Of a DNA stretch of 14,377 nucleotides, positions 1 to 7,800 are shown piece after piece (position 1 is the stretch's first letter; each line of letters starts with the position of its first letter). Both the position numbers and the translations under genes were made by a program. The notes under the pieces were generated by a model, which worked only from the letters and a program-made list of their open reading frames with translations, made no database searches and had not been told where the DNA came from. Source of the DNA: Myxococcota bacterium (GTDB lineage: Bacteria; Myxococcota_C; UBA6777); NCBI GenBank assembly GCA_963169055.1, contig CAUJFU010000415.1, forward strand, positions 1 through 14,377, written 5' to 3'.

Positions 1-1
1 T

Positions 2-193
2 CAGGTCGTCAACGGCTTGCCTGCAAAGTCCGATGCTTCCGCTGTTTCCGATGCGCTGTTTGGCCCTGCGGCGTTGTGGTCGGGCGTGTGGATGGTCGTA
101 TCGCTTGGGATGTTGGCGCTGGCGTTGCGCCGCCTTTGGCATACCCCCACCTTGCAGATCCGCGCTGCAAGTGAATCCAGCACCTCTTTTTGA
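2..193 (+). CDS. C-terminal end of a membrane protein (5' truncated by window edge)
   Basis: An open frame enters from the left edge in frame 2 and stops at TGA 191-193, giving the last 63 residues of a protein with no start in the window. The peptide has a hydrophilic stretch (QVVNGLPAKSDASAVSDAL) and then one convincing membrane helix (about residues 24-42, ALWSGVWMVVSLGMLALAL). It ends in a basic, then Ser-rich tail (RRLWHTP...SESSTSF), consistent with a final transmembrane segment and a cytoplasmic C-terminus. The family cannot be named from this fragment; a transporter or ABC permease subunit is possible but is a guess. The frame is preferred over the overlapping ones because only it gives a sensible membrane-protein end. 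Confidence 0.6.
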   Translation, partial: QVVNGLPAKSDASAVSDALFGPAALWSGVWMVVSLGMLALALRRLWHTPTLQIRAASESSTSF

Positions 194-228
194 GCGGCGC
201 AGTTGTAAAAGCCGTGTTCGCAACCCAC

Positions 229-333
229 CAAGCGGCGCAGTCGTTGGTTTGAAAAACGTTGCAACGTCCCGCCAATACGGGGGCAAGGGGGCTAGACCCC
301 TTGTGGGGTGTGGGGTGAAACCCCACAAAACCT
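229..333 (+). repeat. Dispersed intergenic double-hairpin repeat, copy 1
   Basis: This 105-bp stretch aligns with 11223-11327 over its whole length with about one single-base indel. The core holds two adjacent hairpins. The first is CAAGGGG-gctaga-CCCCTTG (294-303 region), a 7-bp stem. The second is GTGGGGT-gaa-ACCCCAC, followed by AAAA. In copy 2 the first hairpin has different loop bases and one G-T pair but still forms. It starts 36 bp after the stop of the partial membrane-protein gene. The A-rich 3' flank means it is not a canonical intrinsic terminator in this direction. It is probably a REP-like or 3'-end processing element; the function is unknown. Confidence 0.75.
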
Positions 334-432
334 ATCCCATCGCGCAATCTCGATCCTTTTTTCTTTCGCAACATCTTCGGTTGTTTTGCATCCTTTTGGA
401 GGGGCTTGAAGGGCTTGCTTTGTCTTTGGGAT

Positions 433-436
433 GGAG
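433..436 (+). promoter_or_regulatory. Shine-Dalgarno GGAG deciding the start at 444
   Basis: GGAG lies 7 nt before ATG 444. The reading frame is open much further upstream, back to about position 33, but that part overlaps the dispersed repeat. Only the 444 start places a membrane/signal segment at the N-terminus. Confidence 0.6.
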
Positions 437-443
437 TGACGGT

Positions 444-2882
444 ATGGAAAAAGTGGCAACACAACGGATTCATCTTCTCGGTGGGATGGCGTTTTTGTGG
501 TGGTTAATCTTGTTTTCGGTGTGGAATCTTCGCTGTGAGGGAGCGCCATCACAGCCAGCCTCGGAAGCCATCGTCGAATCCAACTCCGATGGAAGCGCAA
601 CGAACGAGAGCATCGGCGAATCCACCTCGGAGTTTGCGCAAGAAAAACAAAACAAGGAGGACAACGCAGAACCTCTTGAGGAGATGACGAAGGATGCGGG
701 AGAACCGCTTCCAGAAGGTCCACTTCCTGACGGTTTGCGCGGACTCACGCAACGCATCCCCAACGCCACTTGCCGCTTTCCTGCCAAGCCGCAAGAGCTT
801 CAAGAGATGCGGATGGTGCGAGCTTATCCGAAGATGGCGGCCTTTGCTGTACCGCTGTTGTTGACGTATGCGCCCGACGGCAGCCATCGCGTCTTTGTGA
901 TCGAACGCGCCGGGCGTATTCGTGTCTTTCAAAACGATCCCAACACAACCACCGCAAAAGTCTTTTTGGATATCACCCACAAAGTCCGAACACAAAGCGA
1001 AGAAGGGCTGTTGGGATTGGCCTTTCATCCGCAGTACAAACAAAACGGGCTGTTTTTCGTGTATTACTCGTCGGTGACGGATGGTCGATCGATCATCGCC
1101 CGCTTTCGGGCATCTGCAAACGATCCTGATCAGGCCGATCCCAACAGCGAAACCGTCATCTTGGAACAAGCGCAACCCTATCGCAACCACAATGGCGGAA
1201 GCATCGAGTTTGGTCCCGATGGGTATTTGTATATCGCCTTGGGTGATGGTGGTTCGGCGGGCGATCCGCACAATCACGGACAAGACCGAACCACCTTGCT
1301 TGGAGCGATCTTGCGGATCGATGTGGATCGACAAGCCGTTGGAAAAACCTACGCGATTCCTTCGGATAATCCGTTTGTGGGGGCGGGCGGCGGTGTGCGC
1401 GAAGAGATATGGGCTTACGGTTTGCGCAATCCTTGGCGGATGAGTTTCGATCAAGTCAGCGGTGATCTGTGGGTGGGTGATGTTGGGCAAAGCACACGCG
1501 AGGAGATCAACTTGATCAAAAAAGGCGGAAACTACGGATGGCGCTTGATGGAAGGGACGTTGTGTTATAACCCTTCGAGCAATTGCCGACCGCCCAGTCT
1601 GGATCTGATCATGCCGATATACGAGCATCCACGCGCAGAAGCGGCTTCGATCACGGGTGGATATGTGTATCGAGGCAAAGCGATTCCTTCGCTGTATGGG
1701 GCTTATCTCTACGGGGATTATGTGACGGGAAATCTTTGGGCGATGCGTTATGACGGGAAAACTGTCACCGAACATCGCCGATTGACGGGAGTTCCGCGCT
1801 CGACGTTGGTTTCTTTTGGACAAGACGCACAGGGTGAAGTGTACGCGATGCAGGCTCAAGACGGACACGTCTACAAGTTGGAAAAAGTAGATCCCAATGC
1901 AGGTGGACCCCCCCTTCCTACGAGGCTTTCCGATACGGGGTGCTTTGCCTCGCTCGCTCCGCTTCGTCCTGCGGATGGCTTGATCCCGTATTCTGTGCGC
2001 ATGCCCTTTTGGTCTGACCATTCCGAAAAGCTCCGTTGGTTCGCTTTGCCCGATCCACAGAAGATCGCTTATCAGGCGCAAGGGCGTTGGCGTTTTCCCA
2101 AAGGCAGCGTGCTGATCAAGCACTTCCAGATCCCGCCATCCCTCCACCCCCAAGGCAAGCTGCAACACCTCGAAACGCGCTTTATGATACACCACGACGA
2201 CGGATGGAAGGGCTATACCTACGTTTGGAACGCCGCACAACAAGAGGCTTTCTTGCTTGAAGGCAGTACTACCCGCTCCGTCGAGATGAAAGACCCTCAA
2301 CAGGGCCTACAGCAGGTCAAGTTCGATTATCACGTCCCAAGCCGCGCAGAGTGCTTGCAATGCCACAACAACACCGCAGGATTTGCGCTTGGCCTCGAAA
2401 CGCGCCAACTCAACGCAGAACACGATTACAACGGGGTACGTGACAACCAGCTTTTGGCGATCAACCACATCGGCTTGCTGGATCCGCCCCTTGATCCGCG
2501 TCAACCGACGTCGGCATATCCCGCTTTCCCAAACGGATTGGCCGACGCCAACGCCTCCAACACCGAAACGATTCGCGCCTATCTTGACGTCAACTGCGCG
2601 GTTTGCCATCAAGAGGGCCTGAACGTCAACACCGCGATCGATCTTCGTATGGAGACGCCACTCGATAAAATGAAGATCTGTGATGTGCTTCCTGAACGCG
2701 GTGATCTGGGCCTTACCGATGCACGCTTGCTCGCTCCCAACCAACCCGAACGCTCCGTGTTGTATCAGCGCATGGTGCGCCGCGATATCTCGCGGATGCC
2801 CAATATCGGGGCTTTGTTGGAACACAAAGAAGCAACACAACGCTTGCGCGCATGGATCTTGGAGATCCGTGCTTGCCCGTGA
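444..2882 (+). CDS. Secreted PQQ-dependent sugar dehydrogenase-like propeller fused to an SO_2930-type diheme cytochrome c region
   Basis: This 812-aa protein probably acts outside the cytoplasmic membrane as a sugar or aldose oxidoreductase passing electrons to heme c. Residues 10-29 are a hydrophobic export signal; Cys31 lacks a good lipobox (Arg at -1). Residues 36-95 are an acidic, Ser/Glu-rich linker. Residues about 130-480 are a glucose/sorbosone dehydrogenase propeller, with the family blocks GLLGLAFHP (188-196), RNHNGGSIEFGPDGYLYIALGD (from 247, His249 in the place of the catalytic base), YGLRNPWRMSFD (325-336) and GGNYGW (361-366). Residues about 495-812 match the SO_2930/TIGR03806 diheme cytochrome pattern: LSDTGCF (495-501), DGWKGYTYVWN (586-596), heme sites CLQCH (637-641) and CAVCH (718-722), and a late MP..G block near 785-790. 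The start was chosen by its SD and signal peptide. apaG follows 29 bp later. The substrate cannot be read from sequence. Confidence 0.93.
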   Translation: MEKVATQRIHLLGGMAFLWWLILFSVWNLRCEGAPSQPASEAIVESNSDGSATNESIGESTSEFAQEKQNKEDNAEPLEEMTKDAGEPLPEGPLPDGLRGLTQRIPNATCRFPAKPQELQEMRMVRAYPKMAAFAVPLLLTYAPDGSHRVFVIERAGRIRVFQNDPNTTTAKVFLDITHKVRTQSEEGLLGLAFHPQYKQNGLFFVYYSSVTDGRSIIARFRASANDPDQADPNSETVILEQAQPYRNHNGGSIEFGPDGYLYIALGDGGSAGDPHNHGQDRTTLLGAILRIDVDRQAVGKTYAIPSDNPFVGAGGGVREEIWAYGLRNPWRMSFDQVSGDLWVGDVGQSTREEINLIKKGGNYGWRLMEGTLCYNPSSNCRPPSLDLIMPIYEHPRAEAASITGGYVYRGKAIPSLYGAYLYGDYVTGNLWAMRYDGKTVTEHRRLTGVPRSTLVSFGQDAQGEVYAMQAQDGHVYKLEKVDPNAGGPPLPTRLSDTGCFASLAPLRPADGLIPYSVRMPFWSDHSEKLRWFALPDPQKIAYQAQGRWRFPKGSVLIKHFQIPPSLHPQGKLQHLETRFMIHHDDGWKGYTYVWNAAQQEAFLLEGSTTRSVEMKDPQQGLQQVKFDYHVPSRAECLQCHNNTAGFALGLETRQLNAEHDYNGVRDNQLLAINHIGLLDPPLDPRQPTSAYPAFPNGLADANASNTETIRAYLDVNCAVCHQEGLNVNTAIDLRMETPLDKMKICDVLPERGDLGLTDARLLAPNQPERSVLYQRMVRRDISRMPNIGALLEHKEATQRLRAWILEIRACP

Positions 2883-2911
2883 ATTTTTCTCATCGAACAG
2901 AAAGGCTGGAG

Positions 2912-3295
2912 ATGTCTGATACAACAACCCAAGGCATCCGTGTTCAAGTCGAAGTGAAGTTTTTGCCCGAACAATCCGAGCAAGATCGCAACCAATGGCT
3001 TTTTGCTTACACCATCACGATCTCCAACGTCGGTAAAAAACCCGCCAAATTGCTCAACCGACACTGGATCATCACAGATGGTTGGGGGCAGGTCCAAGAA
3101 GTCAAAGGCCCGGGCGTGGTCGGCGAACAACCGCGATTGTTGCCCGGTGAAGCCTTCCGCTATACGAGCTATTGCCCTCTCTCCACCCCCACAGGCTCGA
3201 TGCAAGGGACGTATGAGATGATCGACGACGAAGGCCGCTCTTTCGATGCCGATATCGGGGAGTTTATGCTGTTCGATCCGTCAACCATGAATTGA
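2912..3295 (+). CDS. apaG: ApaG domain protein (Co2+/Mg2+ efflux-associated ApaG)
   Basis: A 127-aa protein of the usual ApaG length (E. coli about 125 aa) with the family blocks in order: FAYTITISNVG (residues 30-40), RHWIITDGWGQVQEVKGPGVVGEQP, a LLPGEAFRYTSYCPL stretch, and TPTGSMQGTYEM. The single domain is a fibronectin-III-like beta sandwich. The name comes from a cobalt/magnesium resistance phenotype in enterobacteria, and the molecular role is still unclear. The start at 2912 is preferred over an in-frame ATG at 2852, which lies inside the upstream gene, because the ApaG homology begins after it and AAAGG lies 6 nt ahead. The 29-bp gap from the upstream dehydrogenase stop suggests cotranscription. 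Confidence 0.96.
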   Translation: MSDTTTQGIRVQVEVKFLPEQSEQDRNQWLFAYTITISNVGKKPAKLLNRHWIITDGWGQVQEVKGPGVVGEQPRLLPGEAFRYTSYCPLSTPTGSMQGTYEMIDDEGRSFDADIGEFMLFDPSTMN

Positions 3296-3320
3296 AGGCG
3301 GGACTTGCGTCATCAAGGGA

Positions 3321-3350
3321 GTTTTTGGGGTTCCACCCCACGCCTCGCAC
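3321..3350 (-). repeat. Partial third copy of the double-hairpin repeat (hairpin 2 only)
   Basis: Read on the minus strand, this stretch contains GGCGTGGGGT, a short loop, AACCCC and then AAAAAC. It resembles the second hairpin of the 229-333 and 11223-11327 repeats, but the CAAGGGG hairpin is absent. It lies about 118 bp past the minus-strand stop of the AI-2E permease gene, so like the full copies it sits downstream of a gene end in the gene's own orientation. The rest of the 3296-3467 gap holds one weak stem (GGCAGC 3412-3417 with GCTGCC 3426-3431) without a T tract, and nothing else I can name. Confidence 0.4.
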
Positions 3351-3467
3351 GATATCCGAAAGAAGTGTACACGAAGGGTAGCTGCGATCCGCTGTAGACA
3401 CCCTGTGGTTAGGCAGCCACACCTTGCTGCCCCACCATTTGGGCGGACATGATGGGCGGATTTCGTA

Positions 3468-4703
3468 TTAGCGTTTCTTTTTTTTCTTTGGAGGCTTTGG
3501 AGCCTGTGATGGGTGGATTTGCGCGGCTACTTGTGCGGGGGGTCGGGCGGGAGAGCTTGTTTTTGTCGGGAGGGGTACATTCGGATTTTCGGAAGGTGCC
3601 GAAGGTGCGGGCTTTTCGGAAGGTGTCGAAGAGGGGGGCTTTTCGGAAGGTGTCGAAGAGGGGGGCAGTGTGGTTCGGGGTTCTCCACCGATCAAGATGG
3701 CGAAGGGGCGGAGTGTGGGTGTGTGTTCGCAAAAAACTTTGATCACGACGGTGAGGGGGACGGCGAGGATCATGCCGATGACACCCCACAACCATCCCCA
3801 AAAGACCAACGAGAGAAAGACGACGAGCGGTGAGATATCGAGCGAATCGCCCGTCAGATGGGGATCGAGAAGATTTCCGATTACCATCTGGATGGTGGTG
3901 AGGATCGCGAGAGTTGCGAGAGCAAGGGCGTATCCTTGCTCTTTTTGAAGGAGGGCGATCAAGACGGGCGGGATGACTGCGACGATCGATCCGATGTTGG
4001 GGATATAGTTAAGCAAGAAGGCGATAATGCCCCATAAGACAGGGAAGTCGACACCGAGCAAGTAGGTTGCGAGGCTGGTCATCAAGCCCGTCAGAAGGCT
4101 GATAAAGGTTTTGGTGACCATGTAGCGTTGGATCTTTTCGTTGATGGAGTAGACCGAAGCGAGCAAGGCTTGGCTTTCGTCGGTGGTGAAGGCGACGCGG
4201 ATCTTGCGCTCGAATTGTTGGCTTTCCACGAGAAGAAAGATCATAAAGAACACAACCAAGAGCGCTTGTCCAAGGATCAGAAAAAGTGAAGATATCCATG
4301 TGCCGAGGATCGAAAGAAGCCAACGGATGGCTTGTTCGGGGCTAATCTTTTTCCACGGCGCTTGGATTCCGTATTGTTCGCCGAACTTTGTCAGATCGTG
4401 AAAGAGTTTTTGGATGCGTTGGTTGTATTGGGGCGCTTTTTGAGTAATCTCTTCGAGATTGAAGAGGAAGATCAGCGCGTCGGAGAGGATCAAAAAGCCG
4501 AACAGACCGAGCAACAAAAGCAGCGAAAGCCAAGAAGGGATGTAGCGATTCATCCAACGAATCAGCGGATAAAGCGCTGCGGTGAGAAAACAAGCCAGAA
4601 CGAAAGGAACCAAGACAGCTTGCGTGAGCTTGAGGATCACGCCTGTCAAAAGCAGGGCGATCAGAGCGAGCAAAGCGTTGGTGGTGTTGCGCGGCGAGAT
4701 CAT
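3468..4703 (-). CDS. AI-2E family transporter (UPF0118/PF01594-type permease) with Pro/Ser/Lys-rich C-terminal tail
   Basis: This 411-aa integral membrane protein of the AI-2 exporter superfamily has about eight hydrophobic segments between residues 9 and 323. The family signatures are LLNYIPNIGSIVAVIPP (230-246) and GNLLDPHLTGDSLDISP (276-292), the latter followed by the last helices. Members have been linked to AI-2 export, Na+(Li+)/H+ antiport or other small-molecule efflux; the substrate here is unknown. After residue 340 comes an unusual hydrophilic tail. It contains 9-residue repeats (PSSTPSEKP twice, then a diverged APSAPSENP), a Pro/Ala stretch and a terminal PKPPKKKKKR, probably cytosolic and basic. 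The start ATG (complement of 4701-4703) has AAGG about 9 nt upstream. The gene is divergent from the 1501-aa gene. Confidence 0.92.
   Translation of the reverse strand: MISPRNTTNALLALIALLLTGVILKLTQAVLVPFVLACFLTAALYPLIRWMNRYIPSWLSLLLLLGLFGFLILSDALIFLFNLEEITQKAPQYNQRIQKLFHDLTKFGEQYGIQAPWKKISPEQAIRWLLSILGTWISSLFLILGQALLVVFFMIFLLVESQQFERKIRVAFTTDESQALLASVYSINEKIQRYMVTKTFISLLTGLMTSLATYLLGVDFPVLWGIIAFLLNYIPNIGSIVAVIPPVLIALLQKEQGYALALATLAILTTIQMVIGNLLDPHLTGDSLDISPLVVFLSLVFWGWLWGVIGMILAVPLTVVIKVFCEHTPTLRPFAILIGGEPRTTLPPSSTPSEKPPSSTPSEKPAPSAPSENPNVPLPTKTSSPARPPAQVAAQIHPSQAPKPPKKKKKR
3584..3664 (-). repeat. 27-bp tandem repeat (2 perfect + 1 diverged unit) inside the AI-2E transporter gene
   Basis: Two identical 27-bp units at 3611-3637 and 3638-3664, with a diverged unit at 3584-3610. 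The period is a multiple of three, so the repeats keep frame and encode the 9-residue Pro/Ser/Glu/Lys repeats of the C-terminal tail. The perfect identity of two units suggests recent duplication and possible copy-number variation between strains. Confidence 0.85.
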
Positions 4704-4751
4704 GGTGTTTGGCCTTTTTGGCTTGCGTGGGGCGCGTAAGGTACGCCCAAA

Positions 4752-4809
4752 AGAAGAGAAGCGAAAAGAGTGATCGCGTCAGAAGAGAAGCGAAAAGAGT
4801 GATCGCGTC
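4752..4809 (+). repeat. Perfect 29-bp tandem duplication in a divergent promoter gap
   Basis: The same 29 bp (beginning agaagagaagcgaaaagag and ending gatcgcgtc) occurs twice head to tail at 4752-4780 and 4781-4809. It lies between the divergent AI-2E transporter start (4703) and the start of the 1501-aa gene (4873). The period is not a multiple of three and the stretch shows no coding character, so it may duplicate a regulator-binding site or simply be slippage. No clear -35/-10 pair was recognised around it. Confidence 0.85.
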
Positions 4810-4859
4810 GTTTTGGATGACGTGGCGCGTGGGAAGGTACTCAAAAAGGCTTGTATTGC

Positions 4860-4867
4860 AAAGGTGG
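4860..4867 (+). promoter_or_regulatory. Shine-Dalgarno AAAGGTGG deciding the start at 4873
   Basis: AAAGGTGG ends 5 nt before ATG 4873. A possible upstream TTG start at 4813 in the same frame has no comparable site, so 4873 is preferred. Confidence 0.55.
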
Positions 4868-4872
4868 TGCGG

Positions 4873-7800
4873 ATGGCTTGGGATGATCAGACCTTGCGAG
4901 AAGAGATCGAAGCAGCCTTGGGATGGGTGGATCAAGGCGAGGACTTTGCGGTGTATTGGCGTTTGTCGCGGGCGTTGTTTTTGGTGCAGCCGCGTGTGAG
5001 TGGTGAGGGCGGTGAATGGGACGTTTTGCAAAGTCGTCTGCAACAAGCCTTGCGTGGATACACGGTGTTTGGAACGGCGGAACGACGAGAGGATCGTCGG
5101 GCTTATGCGGCGTTGGTGTTTGATGAAGTGCGAAAGCGTTTTGACGGATTGATCGGAGATGTCGTCAAAGAGCGGGTGGATGCGCTGCATGAGATGGCCG
5201 AAGTGCAAAGCGAGTTGAGCGCGTTGCAGTGGTGGCTTGAGGGGGCAGGTGGCTTGGAGAACGCGTGGTTGGCCGAAGGGGTGGCGGATCTGACGTGGGT
5301 GGAATACGAGATCGAGCGTTTGACTGTGGCGCTTTCGGCAGAAGAGACCGAAGGACGGTTGGATGCGGGTGTTCAAGCATCCGATGCCTTGCGACAAGCC
5401 TCTCAAGAACTCCCCGGCCAAGTGCGCGAGCGCCTGCGCCAACAAGTCGCTCCCTTGCGACAAGAGGCGGCTTTGGCACGGGGAGAACTGTTGTCCTTTG
5501 AACTGAAAACCTTTTTGGATGCGTCCGAAAAAGACTTACAAAGCAGCGAACAAGCCCAACGCCAAAGACAAGGCTACACGGGGAAGATGAAAGCCTTCGA
5601 CCCAGAGGCCACCTCAAAAGCAGCCGAACAGGCAGCCGAAGGACAGAGCGGGGAAGCGGTCTTGGTCTTGGGATTGGAAGCAGCACAGGCCGATGCAGAG
5701 CAGATCGCGTTGCGAACAGCTTTGTTGCGCGATCTGTCGCGTGTCTGGCGGTCTTTGCTCGAAGGTGAGTCATTGCGTTTGTCTTTGGTGCGCCAGTCTT
5801 GTCGAGAAGGCGGCAGCGAAAATGTGCGTGCGCAGGTGCTGGCGGTGGATGCGCGGATCGGCAGTTTGCGCCAGAGGATGCGGCAATTGATCGCAGAGGT
5901 CGAAACTGCGGTGTTTCGTGTGTGGTTCCCTGATCAGCTTCAGCTGGTGTTGGATCACCTTGATGAGCGTCTTGCCGAAGTGGATGATATCCCTTTGGCG
6001 GAGGCTGCGCAGGTCTTGGAGCTTTCGGAACTACGGGCGATGTGGTTATTGGAGATCTTGCAGCCTTTGCAAGAAAAGCGCTTTCGCCCGGCCACGCGCT
6101 ATGATCGCATGGTGCAACAGACAGAGCGTTTGTGGCGGAGGATCCGTGCCGAAGCCCAAGAGCGGCACGTTCAATTTCGTTTGGAAACGACGCTGGGACG
6201 GCCCTTTGTGGCGCGTGCAGAGAATATCACGTTGGTGTTGATTTTTGTGGTGCTGTTTTTGTTGGTGTTGGAATGGCAGATCAAGCTCTCGCCGGGTTGG
6301 CATCTTGCGCTGATGTGGGTGGATACGGCGATCTGTGGGTGGTTTCTGACAGAGTTTTTTACGAAGTTGTCTTTTGCAAAGCGCCGAGGTTTGTACTTTG
6401 GTCGGCACTTTGTGATCGACTTTTTGCCGTCACTACCGTTTGGTTTTGCGTTTTGGTTGATCCAACCGCACGCGCAAGTGGCTCATCTCTCCGCGATGCG
6501 GACGGCGCGGTTGTTGAGGGCGCAGCGCATTGCGAGGTATATCCGCTTTTTGCGTCCGTTGGTTCGGATCTTTCGTTTGGCGACTTTTTTGGTGCGTGCG
6601 ATGGATCGGCTGCTTCGGAAGTTTGAACCGATCTTTAATCGAAACATCCTGTTGTTTCCACGCGACGAAGAACAGCCCGTGCAAGGGGCTTTGCATGAAG
6701 TGGGGCAGGATATCCAGATCCTGCGTGATCGGGCTCGCAAGCGTATGCGGATGTGGCTAGAGAAAGTTGCGATGGGGGAGCGATTGCCCTTTTTGCGTGG
6801 GCGGCTTGAATCATCGCGTCGGTGTATCGGTCGTTTTGGCGGTTCAAATCGTGTGAGGCGTTATGGTACTGCCCATGGCGGCGGAGAGATCACGCTTGAA
6901 CGGTTGATCCGTGAGATGACCAGTATGGACGCTGTGCGAGTCGAGGAGAATTTGGGGGCATCGTTCGTGCGTAACGCATATCGGATTCTTCGGTATCTTT
7001 GCGCGCCCGGTGTGCGTCATCTGCCGATATTGCGGAGCTTTGCGACGGGAATTCGAGAACTGGATCCTGCGGCTGCGGTGGCTTGGGTGATTCAGCGGAT
7101 CGGTCGCCGACTTGAACGGATACAAGGGGCGATTCATTGGATAGGTGATTGGTTTGGGATGGTGACAGGTCCGCAGATCCTCGATCGTGTAGGGATGGCT
7201 TTGATCAATGCAACGATGCGACCGACCACGCGCTTGTTGATGTTTGGTTTTCTGTTTTTACTGGTGTCGTTGTTGCTCCAAGGCTTTCAGATCCAAGCGT
7301 TGCATGGCTTGGCATTGTTTTTGGGCCGCTTTTTGGGGGCCTCGATCGTGGTGTTGGGCTTGTTGAGTTTGATCCCGTTGGCGATGGGCTATTGGTTTCG
7401 GATGCTGGCGGGGGGTGAGACGGATCTGCATACCAAAGTGTATGAAGCTCAATTTATCGGTCGTCTCAAGCAGATGAAGCGTCAGCGCCGTGACAAGGAC
7501 TTGTTGACGCTTTCTCGGCGTGTTTTGCACCCCGAAGATGTTTTGCGTGATCGATCCATTCCGACGGTTTCTGCCCAACTCAAGGAGCTTTGGGGGCAGA
7601 TGGATGAGATCGAGCAGATGGCGTATGCCCAACGTGGGGCTTCTCCCTTGTTAGCAAGCGGCAGCAGTACAAGCGAGACGCATCAAAGCACCCGATGGAT
7701 GGAACGCGAGCAGATGTTGCTGTTGTATGAGGATTACCTCGAAGGAACCCCGCTCCATCGCAGCGATATCAAGACCACCAATCAGCTTCTCGGAAACTTG

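Noticed and set aside
229-333. Short proteins encoded on the minus strand of both double-hairpin repeats (similar FVGF.PTP.KG peptides)
   Set aside because: The peptide similarity follows from the DNA repeat itself. The frames have no SD and end differently, so a conserved RNA/DNA structure explains it better.
33-443. N-terminal extension of the dehydrogenase frame
   Set aside because: The upstream part crosses the dispersed repeat and the end of the preceding gene. A good SD and signal peptide mark 444 as the start.
549-2300. 583-codon open frame on the minus strand
   Set aside because: It lies antisense inside the dehydrogenase/cytochrome gene, whose frame carries clear family motifs and two heme sites. 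The antisense translation shows no recognisable domain.
3326-3340. TGGGG-ttcca-CCCCA stem as terminator of apaG or the permease gene
   Set aside because: The T run lies before, not after, the stem on the plus strand, and the minus strand has an A run after it. It fits the dispersed repeat better.
3412-3431. GGCAGC/GCTGCC stem downstream of the permease gene
   Set aside because: Only 6 bp with an 8-nt loop and no T tract in either direction.
4813-4872. TTG start 20 codons upstream for the 1501-aa protein
   Set aside because: No Shine-Dalgarno in front of it, whereas AAAGGTGG precedes ATG 4873. It cannot be fully excluded.
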